Shown piece after piece: positions 39,321 through 48,795 of a DNA stretch of 64,000 nucleotides (position 1 is its first letter; each line of letters starts with the position of its first letter). The notes beneath the pieces were generated by a model. It saw nothing but the letters and a program-made list of their open reading frames with translations. It made no database searches and had not been told where the DNA came from. This stretch comes from Accumulibacter sp. (lineage in GTDB: Bacteria > Pseudomonadota > Gammaproteobacteria > Burkholderiales > Rhodocyclaceae), in contig NZ_JAZKUG010000001.1 in assembly GCF_036625195.1 (NCBI RefSeq), positions 4,836,001 to 4,900,000 on the forward strand, given 5' to 3'. A program made the translations under genes and the position numbers.

Positions 39321-39928
39321 CGCGGCTCCGGGGTCACTGGCTGGGAGAATGGCGGCGCCGCTTCGGCGGCGAGTCGGGCGGCGATGGCGACGCAGGCCGC
39401 GGCGTCGGTGGCGATCCGGTCGTGCTGTCCGCTGCTGGCGAGGAAGCTCGCGCCGGTGCGGCCGACGAAGTTTTCGCCTGCCAGGGGGACGACCGGAACG
39501 CCCATCCAGAGGGCCTGCAGGGTGGTCGTGCCGCCGTTGTACGGGGTCGGTTCGAGGGCGATGTCGGCAAGCGGTGCGTCCGAGCGGGTCGCTCGGTCGG
39601 CGGCGGCGAGTGGCGCGTCCACCGAGGAGCCAAGCTTGGCGGCGGCGGGCGCCAAGCGGGGTGGGCCGAGTCGGGCGTCGCCCGTGGCCGGGTCGTGCCG
39701 GTCACCGAGTGCCAGAGCGTCGAGCTGGGCGCGTACGCCGGGGTCTCTGCGCAGTCCCTGACGGGCAGCACAGGCGGCCTGCCACGGCAGTTCGTGCCGC
39801 TGGTAGTCGCGCGCGAGTGCGAGCCACAGGCCGGCGTCGAGCGGTGTCTGGCGCAGGGCGGCCCAGGGGCTGTCGGCTGCGGCAGCGGGCGCGCCCTCGC
39901 CCGCTGCGACCAGGTCAGCGGGGCGCAT
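39317..39928 (-). pseudogene. Remnant of a TPR / O-GlcNAc-transferase-like (SPINDLY-type) protein
   Basis: Open frame of 203 residues from ATG 39928, 51 bases after the RTX stop at 39980, with no Shine-Dalgarno site. Residues about 30-70 (LDAGLWLALARDYQRHELPW) look like a single TPR. Residues about 137-170 hold DIALEPTPYNGGTTTLQALW, MGVPVVPLAGENFVGRTGAS, a hallmark of the last part of the family 41 glycosyltransferase domain. The donor-binding and catalytic regions that should lie between are absent (a full domain needs some 400 residues). So this is an internally deleted remnant, possibly still translated with the TIGR03032 gene through the ATGA overlap. Known for the family: transfer of a sugar to Ser/Thr of proteins. 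No such activity is expected here. Confidence 0.65.
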
Positions 39929-39979
39929 GGTCGCGCGCTGCGCGGGCGTGATGGAACAACGTGCTGCGCATCGGCCTCC

Positions 39980-42900
39980 TCAGGTGATGAAGAAGTCGGC
40001 ACTGGTCAGCGCCTGGATGCCGGTGAGCGTCGCGATCTGCACGGGGCCGGCGCCGGCGTTGCCGGCGGCATCATAGTAGAGCGCGCCGGTGTTTGTGTCG
40101 TAGATGACGAAGTCGTCGGCGTCGGCGGCGGCGGTGACCCCGGCACCGGAGCGGAACGAGGTGGCGGCCAGCGGGCCGTTCGGCAGCGAGTTGAAGATCG
40201 CGTTCTCGAGTTCGATCGTGTCGTCGAGGACGTTGAAGTCGCTGATCGTGTCGCGGTTGGTCGCGGCGTTCGGCAGCATGTCGAAGCGGAAGGTGTCCGC
40301 GCCGAGGCCGCCGCTGAGGGTGTCGTTGCCGTTGCCGCCGCTGAGGAGGTTGGCACCACCGTCGCCGCCGAGGGTGTCGGCGTAGGCCGAGCCGACGAGG
40401 TTCTCGATCGCGACCAGCGTGTCGCTGCCGGAGCCGCCGGTGGCGGTGCCGCTGGCGAGGCTGGCGGTGACGCCGCTGCCGCTGACGCCGTAAAGGTAGC
40501 TGACGGTGTCGTTACCGCCGGCGCCGTCGAGGAGGTTGGCGCCGGCGCCGGCGTAGAGGAGGTTGGCGAGGGCGTTGCCGCTCAGGCTCGCTGCGCCGGT
40601 GGCGAGGATGCGGCCGTTCTCGATGTGGGCGCCGAGGGTGTAGGCGGCAAGCGAGCTGAAGACCTGGTCGATGCCGCCGGTGGCGGGATTGGCGTTGGTC
40701 TCGCTGACGCTGTCGCCGGCGTGGTCGACGTAGTAGAGGTCGGCGCCGTCGCCGCCAGTCAGGCTGTCGGCACCGGTGCCGCCCCAGAGGGTGTCGTTGC
40801 CGGCGCCGCCGTCGAGGCTGTCGTTGCCGGCACCGCCATTGAGGAAGTCGTTGCCTTGCGCGCCGGTGAGGCGGTTGGCGTTGCCGTCGCCGGTGAGGCT
40901 GTCGTCGTAGATGGAGCCGCTGAGGTTCTCGATGCCGGCGAGGGTGTCGCTGCCGGAACCGCCGGTGGCCTGTGCGCCGAGGATGGCGAGACTGACGCTG
41001 ACGCCGCTGCTGGCGCCATAGAGGTAGCTGACGGTGTCGTTGCCGCCGGCGCCGTCGAGGAGGTTGTTGCCGGTGCCGGCGTCGAGGAGGTTGTCGAGGG
41101 CGTTGCCGGTGAGGTTGGCGGCGCCGGTGGCGAGGATGCGGCCGTTCTCGACGTGGGCGCCGAGGGTGGTGCTGGCAAGGTAGCTGAGGACCTGGTCGGT
41201 GCCGCCGGTGGCGGGGTTGGCGTTGGTCTCGCTGACGCTGTCGCCGGTATGGTCGACGTAATAGGAGTCGGAGCCGTCACCACCGAGCAGGCTGTCGGCA
41301 CCGCTGCCGCCCCAGAGGCGGTCGTTGCCGGCGCCGCCGTCGAGGGTGTCGTTGCCGGCACCGCCATTGAGGAAGTCGTTGCCCTGCGCGCCACTGAGGC
41401 GGTTGGCGTTGGCGTCGCCGGTGAGGGTGTCGTCGTAGGTGGAGCCACTGAGGTTCTCGATTCCGGCGAGGGTGTCGCTGCCGGAGCCGCCGGTCGCTTG
41501 CGCGCCGGCAAGGGCGAGGCTGACGCTGACGCCGCTGCCGCTGACGGCGTAGAGGTAGCTGACGGTGTCGTTGCCGCCGGCGCCATCGAGGAGGTTGGCG
41601 CCGGTGCCGGCGTCGAGGAGGTTGTCGAGGGCGTTGCCGGTGAGGTTGGCGGCGCCAGTCGCCAGGATGCGGCCGTTCTCGATGTGGGTGCCGAGGGTGT
41701 AGGCGGCGGCGTAACTGAAGACCTGGTCGGTGCCGCCGGTGGCGGGGTTGGCGTTGGTCTCGCTGACGCTGTCGCCGGTATGGTCGACGTAATAGGAGTC
41801 GGAGCCGTCGCCACCGATCAGGCTGTCGGCACCGCTGCCGCCCCAGAGGCGGTCGTTGCCGGCGCTACCGTCGAGGGTGTCGTTGCCGGCACCGCCATCG
41901 AGGAAGTCGTTGCCACCGGCGCCGCTGAGGACATTGGCGTTGCCGTCGCCGCGCAGGGTGTCGTCGTAGGTCGAGCCGGTGAGGTTCTCGATGGCGATCA
42001 GGGTGTCGCTGCCGGAGCCGCCGGTGGCCTGCGCGCCAGCGATGGCGAGCCTGACGCTGACCCCGCTGGCGGCGCCGTAGAGGTAGCTGACGGTGTCGTT
42101 GCCGCCGGCGCCGTCGAGGAGGTTGGCGCCGCTGCCGGCGTGGAGGCGGTTGTCGAGGGCGTTGCCGGTGAGGTTGGCGGCGCCGGTGGCGAGAATGCGG
42201 CCGTTTTCGATGTGGGCACCGAGGGTGTAGGCCGCGAGGCTGCTGAAGACTTGGTCGGTGCCGCCGCTGACGGGGCTGGCATTCGTCTCCGTGACGCGGT
42301 CACCGGCATGATCCACGTAATACTGGTCGGAGCCGTCGCCACCGATCAGGCTGTCGGCGCCGAGGCCGCCGTCGAGGGTGTCGTCGCCGGCAGCACCAGC
42401 CAGGGTGTCGTTGCCGTTGGCGCCTTCGAGCCGGTTGGCGTTGCCGTCGCCGGTCAGCGTGTCGGCGTGGATCGAGCCGCTGAGGTTCTCGATGCCAACC
42501 AGGGTGTCGCTGCCGGAACCGCCGGTCGCCTGCGCACCGGCGATGGCGAGGCTGACGCTGACGCCGCCGCTGACGCCATAGAGGTAGCTCGCGGTGTCGT
42601 TGCCGCCGGCGCCGTCAAAGAGGTTGTTGCCGCTGCCGCCGTACAGGAGGTTGTCGAGGTCATTGCCGGCCAGGCTGGCGATGCCGGCGGCAAGAATGCG
42701 GCCGTTCTCGACATTCGCGCCGAGGGTGTAGGCGGCAAGCGAGCTGAAGACCTGGTCGGTGCCGCCGGTGGCGGGGTTGGCGTTGGTTTCGGTGACGCTG
42801 TCGCCGGCGTGGTCAACGTAGTACTGGTCGGAGCCGTCGCCACCAGTCAGGCTGTCGGCACCGCTACCGCCCCACAGGCGGTCGTTGCCTTCGCCACCGT

Positions 42901-45900
42901 CGAGGGTGTCGTTGCCGGCACCGCCGTCGAGGCTGTCGTCGCCCTGCGCGCCGTTGAGCACATTCGCCCCGCCGTCGCCGGCGAGGGTGTCGGCGTAGGC
43001 GGAGCCCGTGAGGTTCTCGATGCTGCTGAGCGTGTCGCTGCCCGAGCCGCCGGTCGCCTGTGCGCCGGCGACGGCGAGGCTAACGCTGACACCGCTGACG
43101 TCGGCGCCATACAGGTAGTTGACGGTGTCGATCCCACTCCCGCCGCCGAGGAGGTTGTCACCACGGCCCGCGTAGAGGAGGTTGTCAAGGCTGTTGCCGG
43201 TGAGGCTGGCGACGCCGCCCGAGAGAATGCGGCCGCTCTCGATGTTGGGCGTGAGGGTGTAGACGGCGAGGGAGCTGTCGACCTGGTCGGTGCCGCCAGT
43301 GTCGGCGTCGGCATTCGTTTCAATGACGCTATCGCCAACGTCGTCGACGCAGTAGCGGTCGTTGCCGTCACCACCGCTCATGCTGTCGGCGCCGAGGCCG
43401 CCCCACAGGGTGTCGTTGCCGGATCCACCGTCGAGCGTGTCATTGCCGGCGCCGCCGTCGAGTGAGTCCCGTCCTGAACCGCCAAACACCAGATCCGATC
43501 CCTCTCCGCCATCGAGAGCATCGTGACCCTGGCCACCGTGAATGGCATCAGCCCCGCCACCGCCAGTCACCGTATCATCGCCCGCCTTGGCGACGATCGT
43601 ATCGCTGTCGATACCTCCGCTGAGCGTCTCACCGGCCGATGTCCCGGTGATCCACGACCGCCAGGTGGTCAGTGCCGTGGAAAAACCGTCAGCAAAGGCG
43701 ATCCTTTCAATTCGATACACCTCGTGGTAATCCACATCCTGCAACAGGATTTCATCGACTCCCGGCCTGATCAAAATCCGGTGATGACTGCCCAGATCAA
43801 TGAACGCTACGTCGTTGATGTCGGCGTCGCCCGCGAGCCGCAAAGTATCCGTACCCCCCCTGTCGTAAACCGTGTCGCGCCCCGACTCATAGAGATGCAC
43901 GTCGTCACCGCCGTCGCTGTCCTCGGTCAGGTCATCGCCGGTGCCGCCTTCGTACGAGTCGTCACCGTATCCGCCTCTGAGCGTATCGTTTCCATCGCCA
44001 CCGAAGAGCCTGTCGTTTCCCGATCCGGCGGTCACAGCCATGAAGTCGTTTCCCGCCCGACCGTAAATCGTCCCGTCGGCGCCCAAGCCCGATATCAGTA
44101 GGTAGTCATCGTCGGCCGTACCATACACCACCGATGGCAAAATGCCCGGCAGACTGACAGTCGTTCCGTCAGAAAAGCGGAGCAGTTCAACCTGACGCTG
44201 GCCTCCGTATTCGTAAAACCCTTCGATGGTAATGCTGCCGCGGCCTGCAACTGCAATCACATAATCTTTCGAACCCGTGCGGTAGTAGCTGACGTCCCCC
44301 GCGACGACTCCCGAGGCCAGTTCGATCACATCGAACGCTCCTCCAAAATCCCGCACCACGTCTCTGCCCTCCGAGTAGACGTAGGTGTCATCCCCGCCCC
44401 AAGCGATCAACCAGTCATCTCCATCGCCCCCCGAAAGCGTGTCTGCGCCCGTACTCCCTTCCAAAGTATCGCTGCCGCTCTCGCCGTGTAGAGAATTCGG
44501 ACTGCTATCGCTGAAGTTCGGGGCAGCGGCCCAGATGCGGTCGTCCCCGGCACCACCAAAGATGGTGTCCTCGCCGCTGCCCCCGTAGGTCACGCCGTAA
44601 AGCGTATCGCTCGCCGCTGTCCCCCGCAGCGCATAGCTTGGTGCGGTCAAGGCATAGGTGGATCCATCGGCAAATCGCAGCGTCTCGATCTGCGTGTCCG
44701 TATTGAACTGTTCACTGATTATTATTCGGCCGCTTCCCACGGCGCTGGCTATGTCGATTCGCAGGTCATCGTTCGACGCTCGGGTGATCACCAGGTCGCC
44801 CAGGGCGATCCCTGACCCGAAGACGATCTCGTCTCCCGAATCAGCACCGTACTCTTCAAAGGTATCCCATCCCTGGCCTGCCGAGTACTTATAGATGTCA
44901 TTGCCGCTTCCACCGTAGAGCAGGTCGTCGCCCGACTGCCCGTCAAGGATGTCGTCACCCGCCGATCCATCGATGATGTCGGCGCCGCCGCCCCCGTTCA
45001 GCGTGTCGTTGCCATAGGAGCCGTCGATGGAATCCTTGCCGCTGCCTCCCGTATGGAGGTCATCCAGCGCTCCACCCGACCAAAGGGTCGTTCCGCCGTC
45101 GTCCCATTCGAGCATGGCCAGAATCGTGGCCAGCGACAACGAGCCGTCACTGCTCTGGATCGCGCCTTCCAGCGTGGCTCTGTCCGCGCTGGAAAGCTGC
45201 GCGACGCCGACCACGCTCTCGATGACGCCGACGACGTTGCGCCAAAAAACGTCTTTACTGGTCGACGTGGCCGCCAGCGTGGTGAGCTCGGCAAGCGTCG
45301 CGGGATTCAAGCCGGTGATGCCGGAAAAGCCGTCAGTCGCCACATTGTAAAACCAGTTACCGACGAACAGGCTGGCGCCGCCGCTCTGCGCGATCAGGCG
45401 CGCAGCGAAGTTCTTCAAGGCAAGGTCAAAGGCCTCCTTGAGGAACTCCGCGGAGAAGTAGTAGGGATCCGAATAGGATCCGAGTTGCCTGAACTCCTCT
45501 CCCATGAGCCGCTCGAGAAACCCGAGTTCCCGCGCGTCGATGTTCTGGCCGCGGCTCGTCGGGGAGAGACCGTCAACGCCGGCCCAACGGAAGAGAATCG
45601 CCTTCACTGCCTCGAGGGCTGTTGAATCATCGGTGAATACGCGCGACAACGCTTGCGACGAGAAATCTCTCACCAAGCTGAGCAGACTCCCTTCAGCGGT
45701 ATTATCCGACGACATGGCTACATGAAGACTCGGCAGCGTACCGTAGCCGCGCAATATGGGAACCAAAAACGCTCGCAGATCCGGTTGATAATCTCCGACG
45801 TAAATCGTGTTAACGTTGTCATGGTTGAACCAAACATCTTGAACGATGCGCGCATCTGGCCCGCTCGCTGTGCTCACGACAAAGGTCGATGCATGGCTGA

Positions 45901-47761
45901 CACGGTGACCTTGATTGACGTAGCTAACGGGAGAGGCGCCGAGACTTATGGAGACAATGTCCAGAGCCGCCAAGCCGTGGAGCTCGCTGGACTCCGATAC
46001 GCCATTCTCGCTTAAATCGACCCATACTTTGAGCTCGTGAAAAACGGGATCGCTGGGATCGATCACCGTGTCCCTGTTTTCATCATAGCGGAGCAGCACG
46101 TCAAAGCCGTTAAACGTCGCGGTGCCGAACAGCTCAGAATGATTATCGATGACTCCGTTGCTGTTGTGATCGAGGGCAAGAATTCCGTCACCCCCGGTAA
46201 CCCATCCGGAATGTTCGGCAAACTGATCGTTATCGATGTCCCAGTAGGTGTGCGAGGCTGCGAGGCTTACCAATTCTATCGTACCACTGTCATCCAAGTC
46301 GAGGACAAGCGGCGAGGTCGAAGCCTTCGCACTGCCATAAAGCGCAGCGATGTCGGTCACAAAACGCGCGACGTCGTTCACCGAAGATAGCCTGAGGTCC
46401 AGGATCTCCGCCACGGCAGATGCGGCCTTATCCCATAGATCAGGGTCACCAAACCAATCGCCCACATCGCCAAGAAAAGAGTTCAAGAATTCTTTGGAAT
46501 CGTAATAGCGACTCGTTAGGAACTCGGCTATCACACTTGCCATCGCGTTCCTGGCAGCAACAGCGTCGTCAATACCATCTATTATAGCTTGCGCGATCGT
46601 TTCAACTATCTCTTTAGCTTCCGCAATACCGGACTGAGCGAATTCTACGGCCACTTTCCCAATAAGAACGCCGGCATCGGTAGTCCAGCTTGCAATATCG
46701 ATGATAGTCTGGGTGATTGCCTCAAGCACCTCAGCCGCCCGCACAATTCCAGCCTCTACAAACTCGATGGCTGCGTGTCCAACAAGAACCGCCGCAGTTG
46801 CGACACCGTCTACAACCTCAACGATGGAATTTGTAATCGTTTCAACTATCTCTTTAGCTTCCGCAATACCGGCTTGAGCGAATTCTACGGCCAGTTTCCC
46901 AATAAGAACACCGGCATCGGTAGTCCAGTTTGCAATATCGATGATACTCTGGGTGATTGCCTCAAGCACCTCAGCCGCCCGCACAACTCCAGCCTCTACA
47001 AACTCGATGGCTGCCTGTCCAACAAGCACCGCCGCAGTTGCGACACCGTCTGCAACCTCAACGATGGAATTTGTGAGTGTCACAGCCATATCGACCGCCA
47101 GCACAACACCATCGGCGATGAGCGACAAGGCTGCTTCCGTGACGATCCTGGCACCCGTTGCGAGGTCGACCGCAAGATCTATGGCTTTGCGAAAAACGAA
47201 GAGCAGTAAATCGGTAGCAGCTTGCGGGGAATTTTCAGCCAACAACGCGAGCAGCCCGACTCCGTCTAGGAGATCCTCAGCAACATTATCCGGATTTGTC
47301 AAAAATCCATTGAGAAAACTGACCTTGGCGAATTGCTTATATATCCGCTCGTCCTCTTGGCTAAGCAATGCGCCCGCCCCGTAAACCTCCTTGATATTGG
47401 TGTTAATAAAGGCATAGATAACGGCTCCGGCGTAGGCCTGAGAATCGTTAGTGGAAAGCTGCTCTGGCGTAAGCGCTAAGATTCCCTTGATCACTGCAAT
47501 ATCCGCGGCAGCGAGGGCATTCCTGTCTGTCTGCGTAAACAGCCGTGGGTCCGTACCAGCCGGGTACTGCGAATAAACAGCCCCATAGCTCTGGTCGTGA
47601 GTACGAAACAGGTCGTCCAACGCATCAACAGGGGGAATAGAGAAATTCGTTCCCTTAACTTGTCCTCCGGTATAACCAGGGCCGCCGTAGTTTCCATAAG
47701 TGGGTATGAAATAATATTTATCACTGATCGGTCGAACCACTGTGAACCAGTTAATGCTCAT
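39980..47761 (-). CDS. RTX protein with phospholipase A2-like N-terminus
   Basis: 2,593 residues. ATG 47761 follows the lipoprotein stop by two bases, and its site GAAAGGAAG lies in the last codons of that gene, so translation is coupled. Residues 22-29 (YGNYGGPG, then YTGG) match the PLA2 calcium loop and residues 44-59 (PVDALDDLFRTHDQSY) the catalytic His55-Asp56; the usual disulfide cysteines are missing. Residues about 100-450 are helical with a duplicated 80-residue unit. Residues about 482-620 hold SPLVLDLDDSGTIE, a DHNSNGVIDNHSELFG loop and related calcium loops of large RTX toxins. Three HCBP-related segments follow (about 955-1037, 1125-1203, 1285-1365), then 176-residue RTX modules and the shared C-terminus. 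Inferred: a secreted phospholipase or toxin. The 5' third is clearly lower in GC than the 3' half, suggesting a joined-on head. Confidence 0.92.
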   Translation of the reverse strand: MSINWFTVVRPISDKYYFIPTYGNYGGPGYTGGQVKGTNFSIPPVDALDDLFRTHDQSYGAVYSQYPAGTDPRLFTQTDRNALAAADIAVIKGILALTPEQLSTNDSQAYAGAVIYAFINTNIKEVYGAGALLSQEDERIYKQFAKVSFLNGFLTNPDNVAEDLLDGVGLLALLAENSPQAATDLLLFVFRKAIDLAVDLATGARIVTEAALSLIADGVVLAVDMAVTLTNSIVEVADGVATAAVLVGQAAIEFVEAGVVRAAEVLEAITQSIIDIANWTTDAGVLIGKLAVEFAQAGIAEAKEIVETITNSIVEVVDGVATAAVLVGHAAIEFVEAGIVRAAEVLEAITQTIIDIASWTTDAGVLIGKVAVEFAQSGIAEAKEIVETIAQAIIDGIDDAVAARNAMASVIAEFLTSRYYDSKEFLNSFLGDVGDWFGDPDLWDKAASAVAEILDLRLSSVNDVARFVTDIAALYGSAKASTSPLVLDLDDSGTIELVSLAASHTYWDIDNDQFAEHSGWVTGGDGILALDHNSNGVIDNHSELFGTATFNGFDVLLRYDENRDTVIDPSDPVFHELKVWVDLSENGVSESSELHGLAALDIVSISLGASPVSYVNQGHRVSHASTFVVSTASGPDARIVQDVWFNHDNVNTIYVGDYQPDLRAFLVPILRGYGTLPSLHVAMSSDNTAEGSLLSLVRDFSSQALSRVFTDDSTALEAVKAILFRWAGVDGLSPTSRGQNIDARELGFLERLMGEEFRQLGSYSDPYYFSAEFLKEAFDLALKNFAARLIAQSGGASLFVGNWFYNVATDGFSGITGLNPATLAELTTLAATSTSKDVFWRNVVGVIESVVGVAQLSSADRATLEGAIQSSDGSLSLATILAMLEWDDGGTTLWSGGALDDLHTGGSGKDSIDGSYGNDTLNGGGGADIIDGSAGDDILDGQSGDDLLYGGSGNDIYKYSAGQGWDTFEEYGADSGDEIVFGSGIALGDLVITRASNDDLRIDIASAVGSGRIIISEQFNTDTQIETLRFADGSTYALTAPSYALRGTAASDTLYGVTYGGSGEDTIFGGAGDDRIWAAAPNFSDSSPNSLHGESGSDTLEGSTGADTLSGGDGDDWLIAWGGDDTYVYSEGRDVVRDFGGAFDVIELASGVVAGDVSYYRTGSKDYVIAVAGRGSITIEGFYEYGGQRQVELLRFSDGTTVSLPGILPSVVYGTADDDYLLISGLGADGTIYGRAGNDFMAVTAGSGNDRLFGGDGNDTLRGGYGDDSYEGGTGDDLTEDSDGGDDVHLYESGRDTVYDRGGTDTLRLAGDADINDVAFIDLGSHHRILIRPGVDEILLQDVDYHEVYRIERIAFADGFSTALTTWRSWITGTSAGETLSGGIDSDTIVAKAGDDTVTGGGGADAIHGGQGHDALDGGEGSDLVFGGSGRDSLDGGAGNDTLDGGSGNDTLWGGLGADSMSGGDGNDRYCVDDVGDSVIETNADADTGGTDQVDSSLAVYTLTPNIESGRILSGGVASLTGNSLDNLLYAGRGDNLLGGGSGIDTVNYLYGADVSGVSVSLAVAGAQATGGSGSDTLSSIENLTGSAYADTLAGDGGANVLNGAQGDDSLDGGAGNDTLDGGEGNDRLWGGSGADSLTGGDGSDQYYVDHAGDSVTETNANPATGGTDQVFSSLAAYTLGANVENGRILAAGIASLAGNDLDNLLYGGSGNNLFDGAGGNDTASYLYGVSGGVSVSLAIAGAQATGGSGSDTLVGIENLSGSIHADTLTGDGNANRLEGANGNDTLAGAAGDDTLDGGLGADSLIGGDGSDQYYVDHAGDRVTETNASPVSGGTDQVFSSLAAYTLGAHIENGRILATGAANLTGNALDNRLHAGSGANLLDGAGGNDTVSYLYGAASGVSVRLAIAGAQATGGSGSDTLIAIENLTGSTYDDTLRGDGNANVLSGAGGNDFLDGGAGNDTLDGSAGNDRLWGGSGADSLIGGDGSDSYYVDHTGDSVSETNANPATGGTDQVFSYAAAYTLGTHIENGRILATGAANLTGNALDNLLDAGTGANLLDGAGGNDTVSYLYAVSGSGVSVSLALAGAQATGGSGSDTLAGIENLSGSTYDDTLTGDANANRLSGAQGNDFLNGGAGNDTLDGGAGNDRLWGGSGADSLLGGDGSDSYYVDHTGDSVSETNANPATGGTDQVLSYLASTTLGAHVENGRILATGAANLTGNALDNLLDAGTGNNLLDGAGGNDTVSYLYGASSGVSVSLAILGAQATGGSGSDTLAGIENLSGSIYDDSLTGDGNANRLTGAQGNDFLNGGAGNDSLDGGAGNDTLWGGTGADSLTGGDGADLYYVDHAGDSVSETNANPATGGIDQVFSSLAAYTLGAHIENGRILATGAASLSGNALANLLYAGAGANLLDGAGGNDTVSYLYGVSGSGVTASLASGTATGGSGSDTLVAIENLVGSAYADTLGGDGGANLLSGGNGNDTLSGGLGADTFRFDMLPNAATNRDTISDFNVLDDTIELENAIFNSLPNGPLAATSFRSGAGVTAAADADDFVIYDTNTGALYYDAAGNAGAGPVQIATLTGIQALTSADFFIT
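46597..47076 (-). repeat. 240-bp tandem duplication in the helical region
   Basis: 46597-46836 and 46837-47076 are about 96% identical (some ten differences). Each encodes 80 residues of Ala/Ile/Val-rich helix with EVxDGVATAAVLVG, AIEFVEAG, VLEAITQ and WTTDAGVLIGK. Confidence 0.88.
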
Positions 47762-47763
47762 TT

Positions 47764-48795
47764 TTACTTCCTTTCAATAATCGCTTTTCTTATCTTTTCT
47801 ATTGATATTGAGAAACCTACGGATTGACTGCTGCCCGGTAGGTCTCCAATCGAAACATCGATGGAGCTACCTTTGGCTAAAACATGGGCGTACTTGCTGC
47901 CATCGGGGGATACCACTAAGCGATCTCTTCCTTTGGAAGTGACCGAAACCACAGACGATTTTAGCTTCGTATCGTAAACGATCCAGCGACTGGGCGAATC
48001 TGATAATGAATAGAACGCTATATAGTTGCCGCCTTTGTCAAGGCTGATTTGCTCCGCCAGCATCCTGCCAGGAAAAACCCGTCCGTTGACCAGTACTTCC
48101 TGACTGACCTCGGCAGAAAAAGCAGACTTGAGATTGAATCTATATGCAGAAAAGCTTTTAAGTGCATGGTAAGAGTGAGCCGCGGGCGAATCTTCGGAAT
48201 TTGCCAGCGATTTGCTAGGCAGAATAAGGTCTAGATAGATCCATTCATGACTTATTATGAATGGTCTGCCAATTTGATAGGCGACCCACGGTCGTAACCC
48301 CTGTAGCAACGCGTTGTCGGCTGGGTCGAATTTCCAGAGTATTCTGCCCTGATCCGGATTTCTGGCGCCGTGCGCTCTAGTCGTGGATTCGCTAAAATAC
48401 AAACAACCGTCGCTTTTTGTGGGGTAAAAAACTTCCGCTGTGTGCTGGTATAAAGTCTGGTACGATCGGTCGTTGAAATTCACCGACAAGACTTCACTTC
48501 CATTAGTTGCGACGAGATCGTTACTGGTTTCACCGGACAAATAGGAAAGGTTCACGCCTTCTGTTGTAACTATGTGATTCCATGCGCGACTGGCTGCGTT
48601 AAGCACGGTCGAAATAGTGCCGCCAGCAGGTGTCGAAATGGTTATATATAGATTTTCACATCTCGCGTCGCAGCTTAGATCGAGCAACGAGGCTGCCGGT
48701 TTGGAGCAGCCACTAAGCAATGCTGATAGGACTGCCATTGATACGAAGCCCCAAAAAGGAATACAATGAGCGATGTTTGCAGAAAATATCTTCAC
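47764..48795 (-). CDS. Predicted lipoprotein coupled to the PLA2-like RTX gene
   Basis: About 343 residues from GTG 48795. The frame stays open to a TTG at 48873, but from GTG 48795 the protein begins with Lys, a hydrophobic stretch (IPFWGFVSMAVLSALLSG) and a lipobox LLSGC near residue 30, as a signal peptidase II substrate should. The Shine-Dalgarno site is weak. The mature part has repeated beta-strand segments such as GRDRLVVSPDGSKYAHVL and SRWIVYDTKLKSSVVSV, suggestive of a propeller. No named family is recognised. It ends two bases before the RTX start, whose ribosome-binding site it contains. Base composition is AT-richer than nearly all the rest of the window and matches the head of the RTX gene. 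Possible roles: immunity or chaperone lipoprotein for the PLA2-like protein, or its surface anchor. These are inferences from position only. Confidence 0.78.
   Translation of the reverse strand: MKIFSANIAHCIPFWGFVSMAVLSALLSGCSKPAASLLDLSCDARCENLYITISTPAGGTISTVLNAASRAWNHIVTTEGVNLSYLSGETSNDLVATNGSEVLSVNFNDRSYQTLYQHTAEVFYPTKSDGCLYFSESTTRAHGARNPDQGRILWKFDPADNALLQGLRPWVAYQIGRPFIISHEWIYLDLILPSKSLANSEDSPAAHSYHALKSFSAYRFNLKSAFSAEVSQEVLVNGRVFPGRMLAEQISLDKGGNYIAFYSLSDSPSRWIVYDTKLKSSVVSVTSKGRDRLVVSPDGSKYAHVLAKGSSIDVSIGDLPGSSQSVGFSISIEKIRKAIIERK

Noticed and set aside
39422..43465. Plus-strand open frame of 1,347 codons rich in Val, Ala, Glu and Gly, and similar ones at 58910-62809, 51119-54340, 8344-11763 and 11955-14651
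   Set aside because: They are codon-for-codon antisense to the RTX repeats. Gly, Asp, Asn and Thr codons of a high-GC gene give no stops when reversed, so the long frames follow from the repeat code. No start site, family or independent signal supports them.
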